NCBI GenBank assembly: GCA_014155875.1
Contig: JACEFZ010027948.1
Location: 131,001-195,000 of the forward strand
DNA: 64,000 bases
Reading direction: 5' to 3'
Source of the DNA: Cepaea nemoralis
Taxonomy: Eukaryota; Mollusca; Gastropoda; Stylommatophora; Helicidae
A program made the translations under genes and the position numbers. The notes beneath the pieces were generated by a model. It was not told the origin of the DNA. It worked only from the letters and a program-made list of their open reading frames with translations, and made no database searches. Below, piece after piece: positions 1-9,660 of the stretch; position 1 is the stretch's first letter, and every line of letters begins with the position of its first letter.

Positions 1-1463
1 TCTTTGTTAATATAACTCTTTAACTCTTTTTTTTTCCAAACAGCTATTACTTTATATCGTTATATCCCTCGGAGTTACAGTTCAAGTTAGTTGATGCTAG
101 GATCTGAAGACGTCAAGACAATGACACAAAGGGACGGGACGTGGTAATACTGATAACGTGTTGCTATCTTTTACTCTAGCACATATCTTCCCAGAAAGAC
201 TATTCGTATAGTCGGACTCACATTGACATATTCAACCAAAAGCACAACATATTAGTAAGTTTTACAATGAAAGCAGAACAGAAATAAACAGACACAATAA
301 TGACAACCCATCTATTTCGGTTGCAAAAATAAGAATAATAATGTACAAGGGGGATTAAAATGAACACCTTAAAAGTGTGATAAAATTACAGTAACCATGT
401 TATTGTCTTGTAACTCGTCAGTGTCAAGAGTGCTTAGCACATGACATCATGGTGCAGACGAATACGTCATGTGGACAGTTTAAAGATGGCCGCCCCACTT
501 TTGACATGCATCAAAGAGGAGCAGCATTCTGTTATCGCTTTGTTTTAATCAGTAATCACCTATTGAAATTCATCGGCGAATGAAGGTCCATTATGATGAT
601 GCATGCCAGTTATTCCAGCAATTGTATGAGCGGAGTAAGTTCCAAAACGGCGTGACTTCTGTGACAGACTTTTCGGTCCGTTGAAGAGGTACAGCAGGTG
701 CTGCATGGGTGATTACACGTTCAGGTCAAATACATCGAGTAGTGACTTTAGATAATTTCTTTTTCCCTAACGAATCCAAGCACTTTATCGGCGCTGGAGG
801 ACTTGCATTGAACGCAGTGGTGACTACATCGAAAAATGATACGCTTGTTTCAAAATATACTCACATTAGCAACAACAAAAAGCATTTCAGGTTTCATATG
901 AAGCCCCCTCGTAAAACATACGTGTAAAGAGTGAAAAGACCCAAGGACAGATAACAGTTTTCGGAAGGTTCGGTCACCGCATTATCTTTATTTTGTTTTA
1001 CAACTCACTTCTGACCTGATTATTTTGTGATATCTTGTAAATCATTTCCTTAACCTTTGTAATTTTATTCATATTTCCTTATGAACTCTTCGATCTACCA
1101 CAAACATCCTTTGCGGTTACTTAAACTTAAAATCTCATTTTATTTGACCATTTCAGGAAGCACAGTCATTGAAGGCAATGAAGGCATTAGTAGGCTTTTG
1201 TTTTTTCTAAGTGAATCAACTTCAGTTAATCTCATATTCATAACTTTTGTTTGCCAGTGCTGTGTTTTTGTTGCCATTAGTAATGAACTGATTATTTTGT
1301 TTCACCAACGTATGTTTGACTCTTAAATCAAACAATGGTTTTCAATTGTTTGGTGAAGAAAATCTCTCGTTCTTTTTCTTGCTCTCTCTGGCTCCCTCTC
1401 CCTTGCTCTCTTGCTTTTTCGCCCTCTAACTCCCTCTTTCCTTCGCTCTCTCGCTCGCTAGCA

Positions 1464-1464
<1 letters not shown>
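1..1464. other. unassigned AT-rich intergenic DNA
   Basis: No recognisable gene, RNA or mobile element was found here. Short open frames around 709-927 and 1081-1326 show no domain, motif or composition that suggests coding. From 1360 the sequence becomes CT-rich and grades into the first microsatellite. Confidence 0.5.
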
Positions 1465-1543
<79 letters not shown>

Positions 1544-1634
1544 CTCTGTCTCTCCCCTGTGATGATTTTACCTTGCAAGCTGGTCTTTTTAACTCGTAAA
1601 GTGTGCATGGTTCTCCCTTTATTGGTAGATAGTT

Positions 1635-1721
<87 letters not shown>

Positions 1722-1789
1722 CGAAAATATTGCCCTGCCAACATATTTATCTTTCTCTTGTTTATGGGAAGATTTATGTATCTCTCTCC

Positions 1790-1841
<52 letters not shown>

Positions 1842-1844
1842 GGA

Positions 1845-1885
<41 letters not shown>

Positions 1886-2068
1886 TATTACCTTTCAGCT
1901 TAAATAGTTTTTATCTCTTGGTGTGCGACATGTATGTCTCTTATTTATTGCAGTATTTCTCTCTCTCTCTCCTTCTCTCCCCCTCGCCACCCTCTCTCTC
2001 TCTCTATCTCTATCTCTATCTACCTATCCATCTACCCACCCACCCATCCATCACCCAACCACCCGTCA

Positions 2069-2112
<44 letters not shown>
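1465..2112. repeat. cluster of CT, GT and CTGT microsatellites
   Basis: Three long (CT)n tracts (about 1465-1531, 1637-1709, 1785-1837) are joined to GT or CA runs (1531-1542, 1710-1722, 1849-1883). They are followed by TATC/CCAT-like repeats and a (CTGT)n tract at about 2069-2111. Open frames on both strands here are only dipeptide or tetrapeptide repeats from the microsatellites and are not genes. Confidence 0.95.
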
Positions 2113-2113
<1 letters not shown>

Positions 2114-2218
2114 GCTGATGGCGTGATAGAAGAGTACAATCTCTAAAACCGCAATAAGCTGGACTTCAATGTCGACTTCTCGTTCAAAAAGCAACTGCAA
2201 ACTACTGAAAGTAAAACT

Positions 2219-2625
2219 GTCTAGAACAGTGGTTCTCAACCAGTTTGGAATCCCCCCCCCCCCCCCACCTCAGGGAGGCATTTTAGGGTTTCCAGGGGGT
2301 GGGGGGATAAGGTTATTTCAAGGTCGCGTTAATACAAGAACGGATTACTTGATGTTTTTCCTTGTATATTTTACGGTTCTGTACTTCTCGCTCTTCTGAA
2401 ATTCGTTTATAACTTAAGTAGACCCGCACATCACGTTTTATGTGGACGTCTTGACTTGTTCTAGTATGTGTTATTAAATTTAGCTTCCATTTTTACGTAT
2501 ACTTTGTAGGGGGGGGGGATTTGAAGGGAGGAAATACGAAAAAAATGGGGAGGGGGGAATGACATTCTGAACATATGGTAAAGGGGTGCATGGGCCAAAA
2601 CATGTTGAGAACCACTGGTCTAGAA
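2219..2625. mobile_element. hAT-type MITE with 8-bp target duplication
   Basis: The element runs 2227-2617 (391 bp). It begins CAGTGGTTCTCAACCAGTTT and ends with the inverted match ACATGTTGAGAACCACTG. It is flanked by a perfect 8-bp direct repeat, GTCTAGAA, at 2219-2226 and 2618-2625, which is the target-site duplication length of hAT transposons. The terminal sequence resembles the MER5/Charlie type of hAT terminus. The interior is G/C-homopolymer rich (poly-C near 2252, poly-G near 2300 and 2512) and encodes no transposase, so this is a non-autonomous element. Confidence 0.9.
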
Positions 2626-2669
2626 GATCAACCTGAGATTAATCGCAGCGTCCGACAAAATTAAAAATT

Positions 2670-2882
2670 AAGTTGCGTGTCCTTCACAGGACGTAGTAGT
2701 CAACCCCAGCATTTTCGCTTTTCGTGATTCCTGGGCAAATTTTACGTTTAGTAGTTTGCCATTGCTTTCTGAACGACCGGCTCCTATACCTTTGTCGAAA
2801 AAAACAGCATCGCTGTGTTTCGAACCCGGGTTTACGGGCTCACAAACCGCGTTCGCAAGCCCTTAGCCACAGAGACCGGTCC
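2670..2882 (-). repeat. tRNA-derived SINE, family A
   Basis: This copy reads on the minus strand. The tRNA-like head is at the right, where the complement of GTTTCGAACCC gives a B-box-like GGGTTCGAAAC and the end reads GAGACCGG. The body at the left carries the family's conserved stretch, seen here as GTAGTTTGCCATTGCTTTCTG, and ends in GTCCTTCACAGGACG. The same arrangement recurs at least a dozen times in the window. I do not recognise a named family. Confidence 0.7.
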
Positions 2883-3390
2883 GACAAAGACCATGCAAAA
2901 CTGTTTAGAACCCCCGCCCTGGCTACAGATGCTAGTGACCCCACCCGAGATGAGGTCATCTATAAATCACTACTTCCGAGAGGAAGTTTGGTGACATGAC
3001 AGAGGCCATGTTTTGTATGAGTCTAATGTGATTACCATAATCGGCCAGAGTAACTAACAACATTTGCCTGGAATAGGCGAATGAAAGTAGAATATTATAC
3101 GCACCTAGAAGATATGAACAAACAGCGTTCTTCATTCATATTGCTTGCTTGCGTTCGCTGGCTGTGAACTCCAGCATGAAGTCCTGTGTGTCGGATGAAG
3201 ACATCCTGTTGTCCAACATCAGTGTGATGTCATACCGGACTAAGGTTTGCGTGAGTATCCGTTGTCCCATGTCTGGCTTATTGGTGTGCAGACTGGTGGT
3301 TCCTCGCCTTGCAGGCTGATACTCTCCGACTTCAGAAGAATCAGCGATCCTACTATGTTAGCCAAGACCCCGAAAAGATCTGTTCCCCAG
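2883..3390. other. non-coding DNA with a dispersed-repeat fragment
   Basis: At about 3140-3180, GTTCGCTGGCTGTGAACTC matches the start of a repeat found again near 30115 and 35600, and more weakly near 20350. The rest of this stretch shows nothing recognisable. Confidence 0.4.
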
Positions 3391-3394
3391 GATC

Positions 3395-3610
3395 CTTTAG
3401 TCATATAACAAGAAGAGGGACATTAGAACTCACTGTGACAACTGGACAGATCCGCAGTAGAAGAGGCAAACCGAGAGATGTGATGATGCATGTTTGAAGA
3501 TTGTGACATTTAGGAATATCATCAATAACATTGATGGAAAACATCGAGGAATTAATTAGACCTATAGAGAGGCATGAATGCCAACACCATGTGGCAAAGG
3601 GGAGGGGCCA
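3395..3610 (+). pseudogene. possible LINE ORF2 3'-end fragment
   Basis: The translation around 3420-3480 contains TGQIRSRRGKPRDVMM. This resembles the basic (R/K)GRGRPR-type segment near the C-terminus of non-LTR retrotransposon ORF2 proteins, as seen more clearly at 22792-23271. The preceding bases, GTGACAACTGG, match the LINE tail at 63533-63543. The frame breaks at once and no reverse transcriptase motif survives. Confidence 0.3.
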
Positions 3611-3834
3611 GACGGGGGTGAACATGATAATGATTATAGGTTTGTTGACATTGTTTGTCGCCTGCAAAGATAATTTAGGTAGATACATCAGCTTTATCCG
3701 TACCCGTTTGTTTCATAGGATTGCTAAGCGATCTGTCATTATATAATGTCTATTATAGAGCTATAACTTTGAAATGACATTGCCACCTATGCTAGTCAGT
3801 AAGGTATCTCACGAAGAAACAAGCAGAAGAAACG

Positions 3835-3964
3835 AATAAGAAGAAGGAGATAAGGAGGAAGGGGAGGGGGAGGAGGAGGGGGAAGAAGAAGAAGAAGAAG
3901 AAGAAGAAGAAGAAGAAGAAGAAGAAGAAGAAGAAGAAGAAGAAGAAGAAGAAGAAGAAGAAGA
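3835..3964. repeat. (GAA)n purine tract
   Basis: A nearly pure AGA/GAA trinucleotide run covers about 3884-3964, preceded by GGA-rich purine sequence. The minus-strand open frame over it is a poly-Phe artefact. Confidence 0.95.
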
Positions 3965-3969
3965 ATTGC

Positions 3970-5015
3970 GAAAAATATGACATACGTATGACTACCATAC
4001 GTGCTGAAGGCCTGGAATACAAGTTGTTAGTGGTTATTTCCATTCGTCAAGTTAGTAGGAAAGCTACAATCCACTAGAAACTGTAGAGCTCAAAAGGACT
4101 ACGCTTGAGTTCAAAGCGAAAAAAAAAAGAAACTAGAGATACCCGTCACTGGTGGTATTTCATAAAAACCACCAGTGTTCAGTGATGGACACGTACTTCT
4201 TCACACGTGCTCCATTTCCGTCCAGCTTTCATTTATTAGTCACAAGAGAGGAAAGAGAAGAAACGACGCAGCGTTGCCGCCATCCAGTCACGTGGCCAAG
4301 GCCTGACGACCTTGTCAACCTTCAGAATTATTTGTATCTTTAAATATCATCTAAAACTTCAGCCTCAGCGTAAATTTTCCATAGCGCTTGATACATAACC
4401 TTTGCCCTCTAGTCTGTATACATCCCGCCCCGCTATGCCCATCACTCCCTGTTTACTCGGGCACAATTTCTACCAATACGATTGTGAGGTATCTTGCTGC
4501 TTTTGGGGAAAGGCGCTTGCTCCGGGCGCGGTAGGGGTATCTGTGTTCGAGTTTTCTCGTGGTACGCGCGCGCGTGTGTGTGTGTTTGTGTGTGTGCGTG
4601 TGTGTGTGAGACAGGATATTTAAGGTTGTTTTAGGGAAGCTGTACGGATTACAATTTAATCTTTCTTTAATAAATGCGTACACTGTGCTCACTGATACGT
4701 TCACTTGTTGCGACATTTTCCTTAAAGACTTGCATGGACTTTTCAGGATTGGTTTTGAATATCTAGACACTTTTCTTCAGACGCAGCAGACCTACCTGAT
4801 CGCCGAGCATCTTCCACATTTCCCGCAGCAAGAAACTTTCAACCCAAAAAATTCTTTCTTCCGTTGAAAACACTATTCTGTTTGGAGTGCAAAGAATTAC
4901 TCCAGCAGACGACAGCCTTTCGCTGCACATTACTGCACGGTGGACTGTGGAGCACATTTTTGATGGCATCATGTACTATATTTTAAATAAATACACATAT
5001 ATTGTTTGATGGTCA
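3970..5015. other. non-coding DNA with a short GT tract
   Basis: It contains a (GT)n stretch at about 4565-4608 beginning with CGCGCGCG. No gene, RNA or mobile-element hallmark is recognisable; the short open frames have no identifiable domain. Confidence 0.45.
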
Positions 5016-5019
5016 TAGA

Positions 5020-5248
5020 AGTAGAAGTAGACACTAGAAAAACGCACTAGACAACATAACAATTGAAAGCTATATTAACAGACCGGGATTCGAACCCGTC
5101 AGCTCCAAAATACGACGGCTCCTCGCTGCAGGAACAAGTGCATGACCAATTAGACGCCCCTAGAACCCCGGGCGGTAACCATAGCTTCCAATGTTTGTGT
5201 TATCTAGTGTCCTCTAATCTCTACTTCTTTCTTCTACTTCTATAGCCG
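5020..5248. repeat. foldback pair of tRNA-derived SINE arms
   Basis: The left arm (about 5020-5160) is a minus-strand SINE: GGGATTCGAACCCG is the complement of a B box, and the left edge reads AGAAGTAGAAGTAG. The right arm (5172-5245) ends CTACTTCTTTCTTCTACTTC, the inverted counterpart of that edge. The arms share GAAAGCTAT/ATAGCTTCC and CACTAGA/TCTAGTGT segments in inverted order. The same SINE family forms the inverted pair at 8405-8805. Confidence 0.65.
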
Positions 5249-5569
5249 CCAGTCAATACCTGTGTTTATGAACTGTCTTAATGGCCCCAAAGGGTTCCCC
5301 AATCCATGATATGATATACTGTTGGAGAACTTAATGTGCGGATCGGAAGTCCGCCTCTAACAAGTGTGTCCTTCAGGTTTTGGACTCATCCTATAAGCCC
5401 CTAAAGGGTTCTCATTAAAGATCGGCTTGGTGTCCGGTATAATAATACCGACATAACGGCCCGACGGTTAGGCAATGATGTACTTCCAATAAATTGACGG
5501 CATGTGTAGTGTACTTGGTGATATTTGAAACGCTTATCTTCACTGGCAGAGACGGCACAAAGTATAAAC

Positions 5570-5766
5570 TAAATGCTGAGCAAAGAAAATATTAGAGGAC
5601 GAAAATGTCATCTGAATGATACTATCATCATTATGTGTGGTGCCGATAAGCATGGGAGGTCATGTCTCGCCATCTCACACGACCACCAGAGTCGTGGATC
5701 AGCACAGTCTCTGCCTTCTCCTTGCCAGTTGTCACCAAGTTCTCTAATGTATCTCTTCTCATAACA
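5570..5766 (-). pseudogene. LINE 3'-end fragment
   Basis: Read on the minus strand, this contains TTGGTGACAACTGGCAAG, then a stretch with CACGACTCTGGTGGTCGTGTGAGAT, then TGCTTATCGGCA. The same series is present on the plus strand at 63530-63662 and partly at 22280-22375. It is the distal coding region and 3' UTR of the LINE family described at 63150. No intact frame remains. Confidence 0.55.
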
Positions 5767-5914
5767 TGTTAAAACAATTGTGACCCTCTGCGTCTAATTT
5801 CTCTAATAAGTATACCACTTTTTCCACCTGCTTCTTGCAAGACTTGCTCATTGGTTTTTCAGTCTGTCCTTGGTGTTCTTTGCATTTTCCTCAGGAACCA
5901 CATTTCCGTTGCAT

Positions 5915-6000
5915 TAGATGTTTGTTTTTTTTTTTTTGTTTTTTTTTTTGTTTTGTTTTTTTTGGGGGGGGGGGGGGGGGGGGGGGGAGAAGGGGAGGGG
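5915..6000. repeat. poly-T / poly-G homopolymer block
   Basis: A T-rich run (about 5923-5963) is followed directly by about 24 G residues (5964-5987). Flanking sequence to 6250 shows no recognisable feature except another short G run at 6239-6249. Confidence 0.9.
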
Positions 6001-6252
6001 GGAGGGTAGCTCGTCTGTATAATAATATAATCTTATATGAATACTATTAACATATACCAAAATGAAATACTACATTTATGTAAATTACAATGAAAACTAT
6101 ACACACGTGTTATATAGAGAATAAAGAACAAACGTAAATGATAAAGTTAAGAGAAATGAAAGTCACAATGTAGAGCAACAGTTAATGTCAGAATACTCAA
6201 CTCAAGTGAATATAGCTGGGTTGTTGTTTTTGTTTTTAGGGGGGGGGGAGGG

Positions 6253-6494
6253 GTGTTCGCATATCCTTTACAGGACATCGCTGTCAACATCAGCATCTCT
6301 CTGCTGATTGTTGATTTCTTGGCAAAATTACGCTCAGTAGCTTGCCACTGCTTTCTGAGCGGCCGGCTCGCATACCCCGTAAGTCACCAACGCGGCGAGA
6401 ACCGCTACCGATTCTCGCGCACGTTACGTTTCTCACGTGGATATACGGGATTACGGAGAAAGTCGCTTACCCCTAGCCAGGGAGACCGGCATAG
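6253..6494 (-). repeat. tRNA-derived SINE, family A
   Basis: The left edge reads GCATATCCTTTACAGGACATCGCTGTCAA and the tRNA-like right end reads CAGGGAGACCGGCA. The conserved body GTAGCTTGCCACTGCTTTCTGAGCGGCCGG is visible in between. Minus-strand orientation, near full length. Confidence 0.7.
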
Positions 6495-6599
6495 CTATGT
6501 TACAAAATGTAAATTAATGTCATAATTGTCAACTGAAGAGATTATAGCCATGTTACAAAATGTAAATTAATGTCAGAATGTTTAACAGAAGAGAATATT

Positions 6600-6844
6600 T
6601 TTCTTTTCGCATATCATTTACAGCACATCGCTGTCAACATCAGCATCTTTCAGCTGATTGTTGATTTCTTGGCAAGATTACGCTTAGTAGTTTGCCATTG
6701 CTTTCTGAGCGACCGGCTCATTTAACCCCGTAAGTTACTGACGCGGAGAGAACCGCTACCAATTCTCGCGCACGTCACGTCACGTTACGAGAGTATATGG
6801 GATTACGAGAGAGTCGTGTAACCTCTAGACCAGAAGACCGGCAG
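6600..6844 (-). repeat. tRNA-derived SINE, family A
   Basis: A second near-full-length copy in the same orientation, about 350 bp downstream of the previous one. It has the same left edge (GCATATCATTTACAGCACATCGCTG), body and right end (AGACCGGCAG). The short sequence between the two copies is duplicated as well (TGTTACAAAATGTAAATTAATGTCA at 6499 and 6550). Confidence 0.7.
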
Positions 6845-7169
6845 ATGAGAAATATAGCTTATTACAAATGTTTTGTTCTAGCTAATGCTTCCGAGGATTG
6901 CCAGGTACTCGTATTTCCACATAGGTGAAGCTCAATTTACAGTGTAAAGTGCTACGCATGTTATCATGTTTAATGCATGAACCACTGAGTGATAACGTTA
7001 CACTTATTTAATCCAAACAGTTCTAGTGTTTAGTTTAGTTTCGTTTAGTCGATGGATCAACATCATGGTACACGGGTGTAACCCATAAGTGCTCCGTTCT
7101 TCTCCTAACTCAAACCTGAGTCTGGAGAAACTCAGCTCAGTACACGAACTCCGTAGCACCGGCGAGGAT
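6845..7169. other. non-coding DNA, nothing recognised
   Basis: No gene, RNA or repeat hallmark was identified in this stretch. Confidence 0.4.
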
Positions 7170-7436
7170 CCTGAAATACTTTGGGTAAATTTTTAACTCG
7201 AAATTTTGCCCGGGCAGCGCCGTTGGGCTATTTTTTTTTTTTCGATTTCCAACTACCAAGGGATTTTTTATGTGCGCAACAATACACACGGGCGTCCGAT
7301 CTCACTACCCAGAGACCAGGGGAAATTTTATTACTAGAAGTCCACGTGAAAAAGTCCCGGTCCTCACCTGGGCCTGAACCCGGGACCTCCAGTACTCGAG
7401 GCGGACACATTACCTCGAGACCACTCAGCCCCCAAA
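7170..7436 (-). repeat. tRNA-derived SINE, family B
   Basis: On the minus strand the head begins GGGGGCTGAGTGGTCTCGAG (A-box like) and includes a B box within TCCCGGGTTCAGGCCC. The body ends with CACATAAAAAATCCCTTGG and TAGTTGGAAATCG, then an A-rich run. The tail of the type ACATAAAAGATCCCTTGGCAGTTGGAA is, from memory, common in dispersed invertebrate SINEs. It is distinct from family A. Confidence 0.7.
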
Positions 7437-8400
7437 CAGTTCTAGTGTTCAGTATGATACATTTTAAGAAAAATGTTTCGATGATCATTTGATCTTTTGT
7501 TGTTATTTCAAGTTAAAAGTTCAAACTATATATGCTCTAGGTGTGAATGAGAGTACTTGGAGTATGAAGGAGTTGCTATTGGAAGATTTTAGCATGCTTG
7601 AGAGCAGATGATCACTCCATCATCATTACCATCATCATCATTACCATCATCATCCTCCTCATCATCATCATCAATTAATGCGTAGGTAAAAGTCAAAAAG
7701 TCCAGAAACATAACTAAATGTGTATTGATGCAATTGTTGTATTCGCAAACGTAAAGAAAAACACGCAATGCAGTTGTAAATACAAACTGTTTCGGATGGA
7801 ATAAAGGTTTAAAAACCTACCGGTTTTGTACATCCCAAGCCGGGACGAGAATCTGTTCGCCAGTCTCATCCCAGTAGAAGCAAGCCCTTTCAGCAGCCCA
7901 GGCGACATGAAGGCCAACACGAAGATTCCAAGAGTAAGACCCCAGTCTCCCACAGGTTTTTCAACCAACCAAACAGCCAGTTAACCGACGAGCCAACGTA
8001 CCAACTAGCCAACCTTCTAGCCAGCCAACAAAATAACCAATGAACCAATCAGCCCAACAAACAGCCAATCAAACAATCATCCAACCAACCAATCCAGCAA
8101 TCAACTAATCAAACCAGCCAACAACCAACCCAGCAACAAAGCAATCAAGTAACCTCGAAAATGAGAACAAACAAATTTGAAACAAAAACTTAGTATTGGC
8201 GAACATTGATTATGAAGACAAACAAAGTGACATTTTTTTGGGTGTGACAAAAAGATATGAAAATCTGGAACTGATAATTATGGAGGCAAGCCTATCGGGA
8301 AGTGGATAAGAGAAAGACTGTAAGTTAGCCAACCACGATGTGTTAAATAATGGGAAGAACCGTTGAGGCCACTAAGACAATTACACAAACAAACACACAT
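7437..8400. other. simple-sequence and unassigned DNA
   Basis: It contains a (CAT/CAC)n-type trinucleotide tract at 7618-7673 and an imperfect CCAA/CCAG-rich low-complexity block at about 7965-8145. I see no gene; the minus-strand open frame at 7714-7968 has no recognisable domain. Confidence 0.5.
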
Positions 8401-8404
8401 ATTG

Positions 8405-8806
8405 TTACTTTGCGCTCACAGAAGGAGAAGAAGGAAATGGAGACTAGAAGACGCACTAGACAATTCCATAAAATTGAAGCTTATAGTTAACGACCGGGAT
8501 CGAACCGTCGCCTCTAGATGACGGACGGGCACCTCCTGCAGGAACAAGTGTACTTCGACGCATGACCAACTAGACAAAAAAAATATAGGTGTCTTTGTTG
8601 GTCGTGTCTATCATACACATGAACCTAACATGTCTAGTTGGTCGTGCGTCGAAGTACACTTGTTCCTGCAGCTAGGCGCCTTCGTCATCTGGAGGCGACA
8701 GGTTCGATCCCGGTTGGTAACTATAGCTTTCAAATTTTATGGTGTCTATTGCGTCTTCTAGTCTATATTTCCTTCTTCTCCTTCTGTGAGCGCAAAATAA
8801 TACTAT
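8405..8806. repeat. inverted pair of tRNA-derived SINEs
   Basis: The left copy (about 8405-8576) is minus-strand and the right copy (about 8628-8806) plus-strand, separated by about 50 bp. Shared inverted segments include GCTCACAGAAGGAGAAGAAGG with CCTTCTTCTCCTTCTGTGAG, and CTGCAGGAACAAGTGTACTTC with GAAGTACACTTGTTCCTGCAG. The right copy has a B box (GGTTCGATCCC). Together they form a long potential hairpin. Confidence 0.8.
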
Positions 8807-9117
8807 GTGTGTTTGTTTGTTAAATAATGTCTTAATTAACACATGACAACAAGACAAGCAGGACATCTGGTTTATAATAGCGAAACATTGGGAACGAATG
8901 TTACGAGGGAAAAGTTCTGATTTGGTACAATGTATTAGAATGTGTTCTCATTTTTGATGTGCTCGCTCGCTCGGACACACTGCTGTAGAGGATATCTTGA
9001 GCTGTGTGTACATGCGATTATCATTTCTGTTGTGTCCTATTTCGAGGCTAAAAATAGTAACCTGGCCGGTTGTGTCCGGTAGATAGAAATCCCGGATCCA
9101 ACGGTTGATTTTCAACG
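8807..9117. other. non-coding DNA, nothing recognised
   Basis: No coding or repeat signature was identified here. Confidence 0.35.
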
Positions 9118-9290
9118 TCTGTGGCGCAGGTGCGGTGTTCGCGTTTCACAATCCCGCATACCGGATTAGAAATTAGTTGCAGGCGACTTAGAAGCATATC
9201 GTCAGGTGCTTATTTTTGACAATGGTATGAGCATTGGACGTTCCAAAATGTAATGGCAAACTACTGTACGTAAAACATGTCTAGTAAATC
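9118..9290 (+). repeat. SINE family A, plus-strand partial copy
   Basis: The tRNA-like head (CTGTGGCGCAGGTGCGGTG) is at the left, and the body AATGGCAAACTACTGTACGTAAAACATGTCTAGTA is at the right. This is the complement of the body seen in the minus-strand copies. Confidence 0.6.
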
Positions 9291-9349
9291 ATAAACAGCT
9301 AACAATGCTGTTTCCTCATAAATATTCCGCAATTTTTTTTATGTTTGCC

Positions 9350-9594
9350 TATACCTTCAGAGACGTTTGCAGTCAAACACCTGCATTTTTCAGCGTTGCT
9401 TGATTGCTAGGCAAAGTTTTTATGTTCAGTAGTTGCCATTGCCTTTTAGAACAACCGACTCACTACCCGACTACCCCTAAGGTAGATAAAAGCGCGCGTC
9501 GATCCACTACCAATCTCGCGCAGCTGTTTTCCCCACGTGGATATACATGATTACGAAGAACGTCGTTAATCTTTTAGCCAGGGAGACTGGCATA
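9350..9594 (-). repeat. SINE family A, minus-strand copy
   Basis: It contains TATGTTCAGTAGTTGCCATTGCC in the body and ends CAGGGAGACTGGCA. It is more diverged than the copies at 6253 and 6600. Confidence 0.6.
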
Positions 9595-9660
9595 GATTGC
9601 CATAAGCAGTATAATAATTCCTTACAGTAAAACTTGTAGTTTTAAAAATAGAAAAACTAT

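Noticed and set aside
1335..2146. Ser/Leu- or Arg/Glu-rich ORFs
   Set aside because: Pure microsatellite translation of CT, GA and CTGT tracts.
5085..5160. tRNA gene on the minus strand
   Set aside because: B box is good but it belongs to a SINE arm that recurs at 8405 and 8628.
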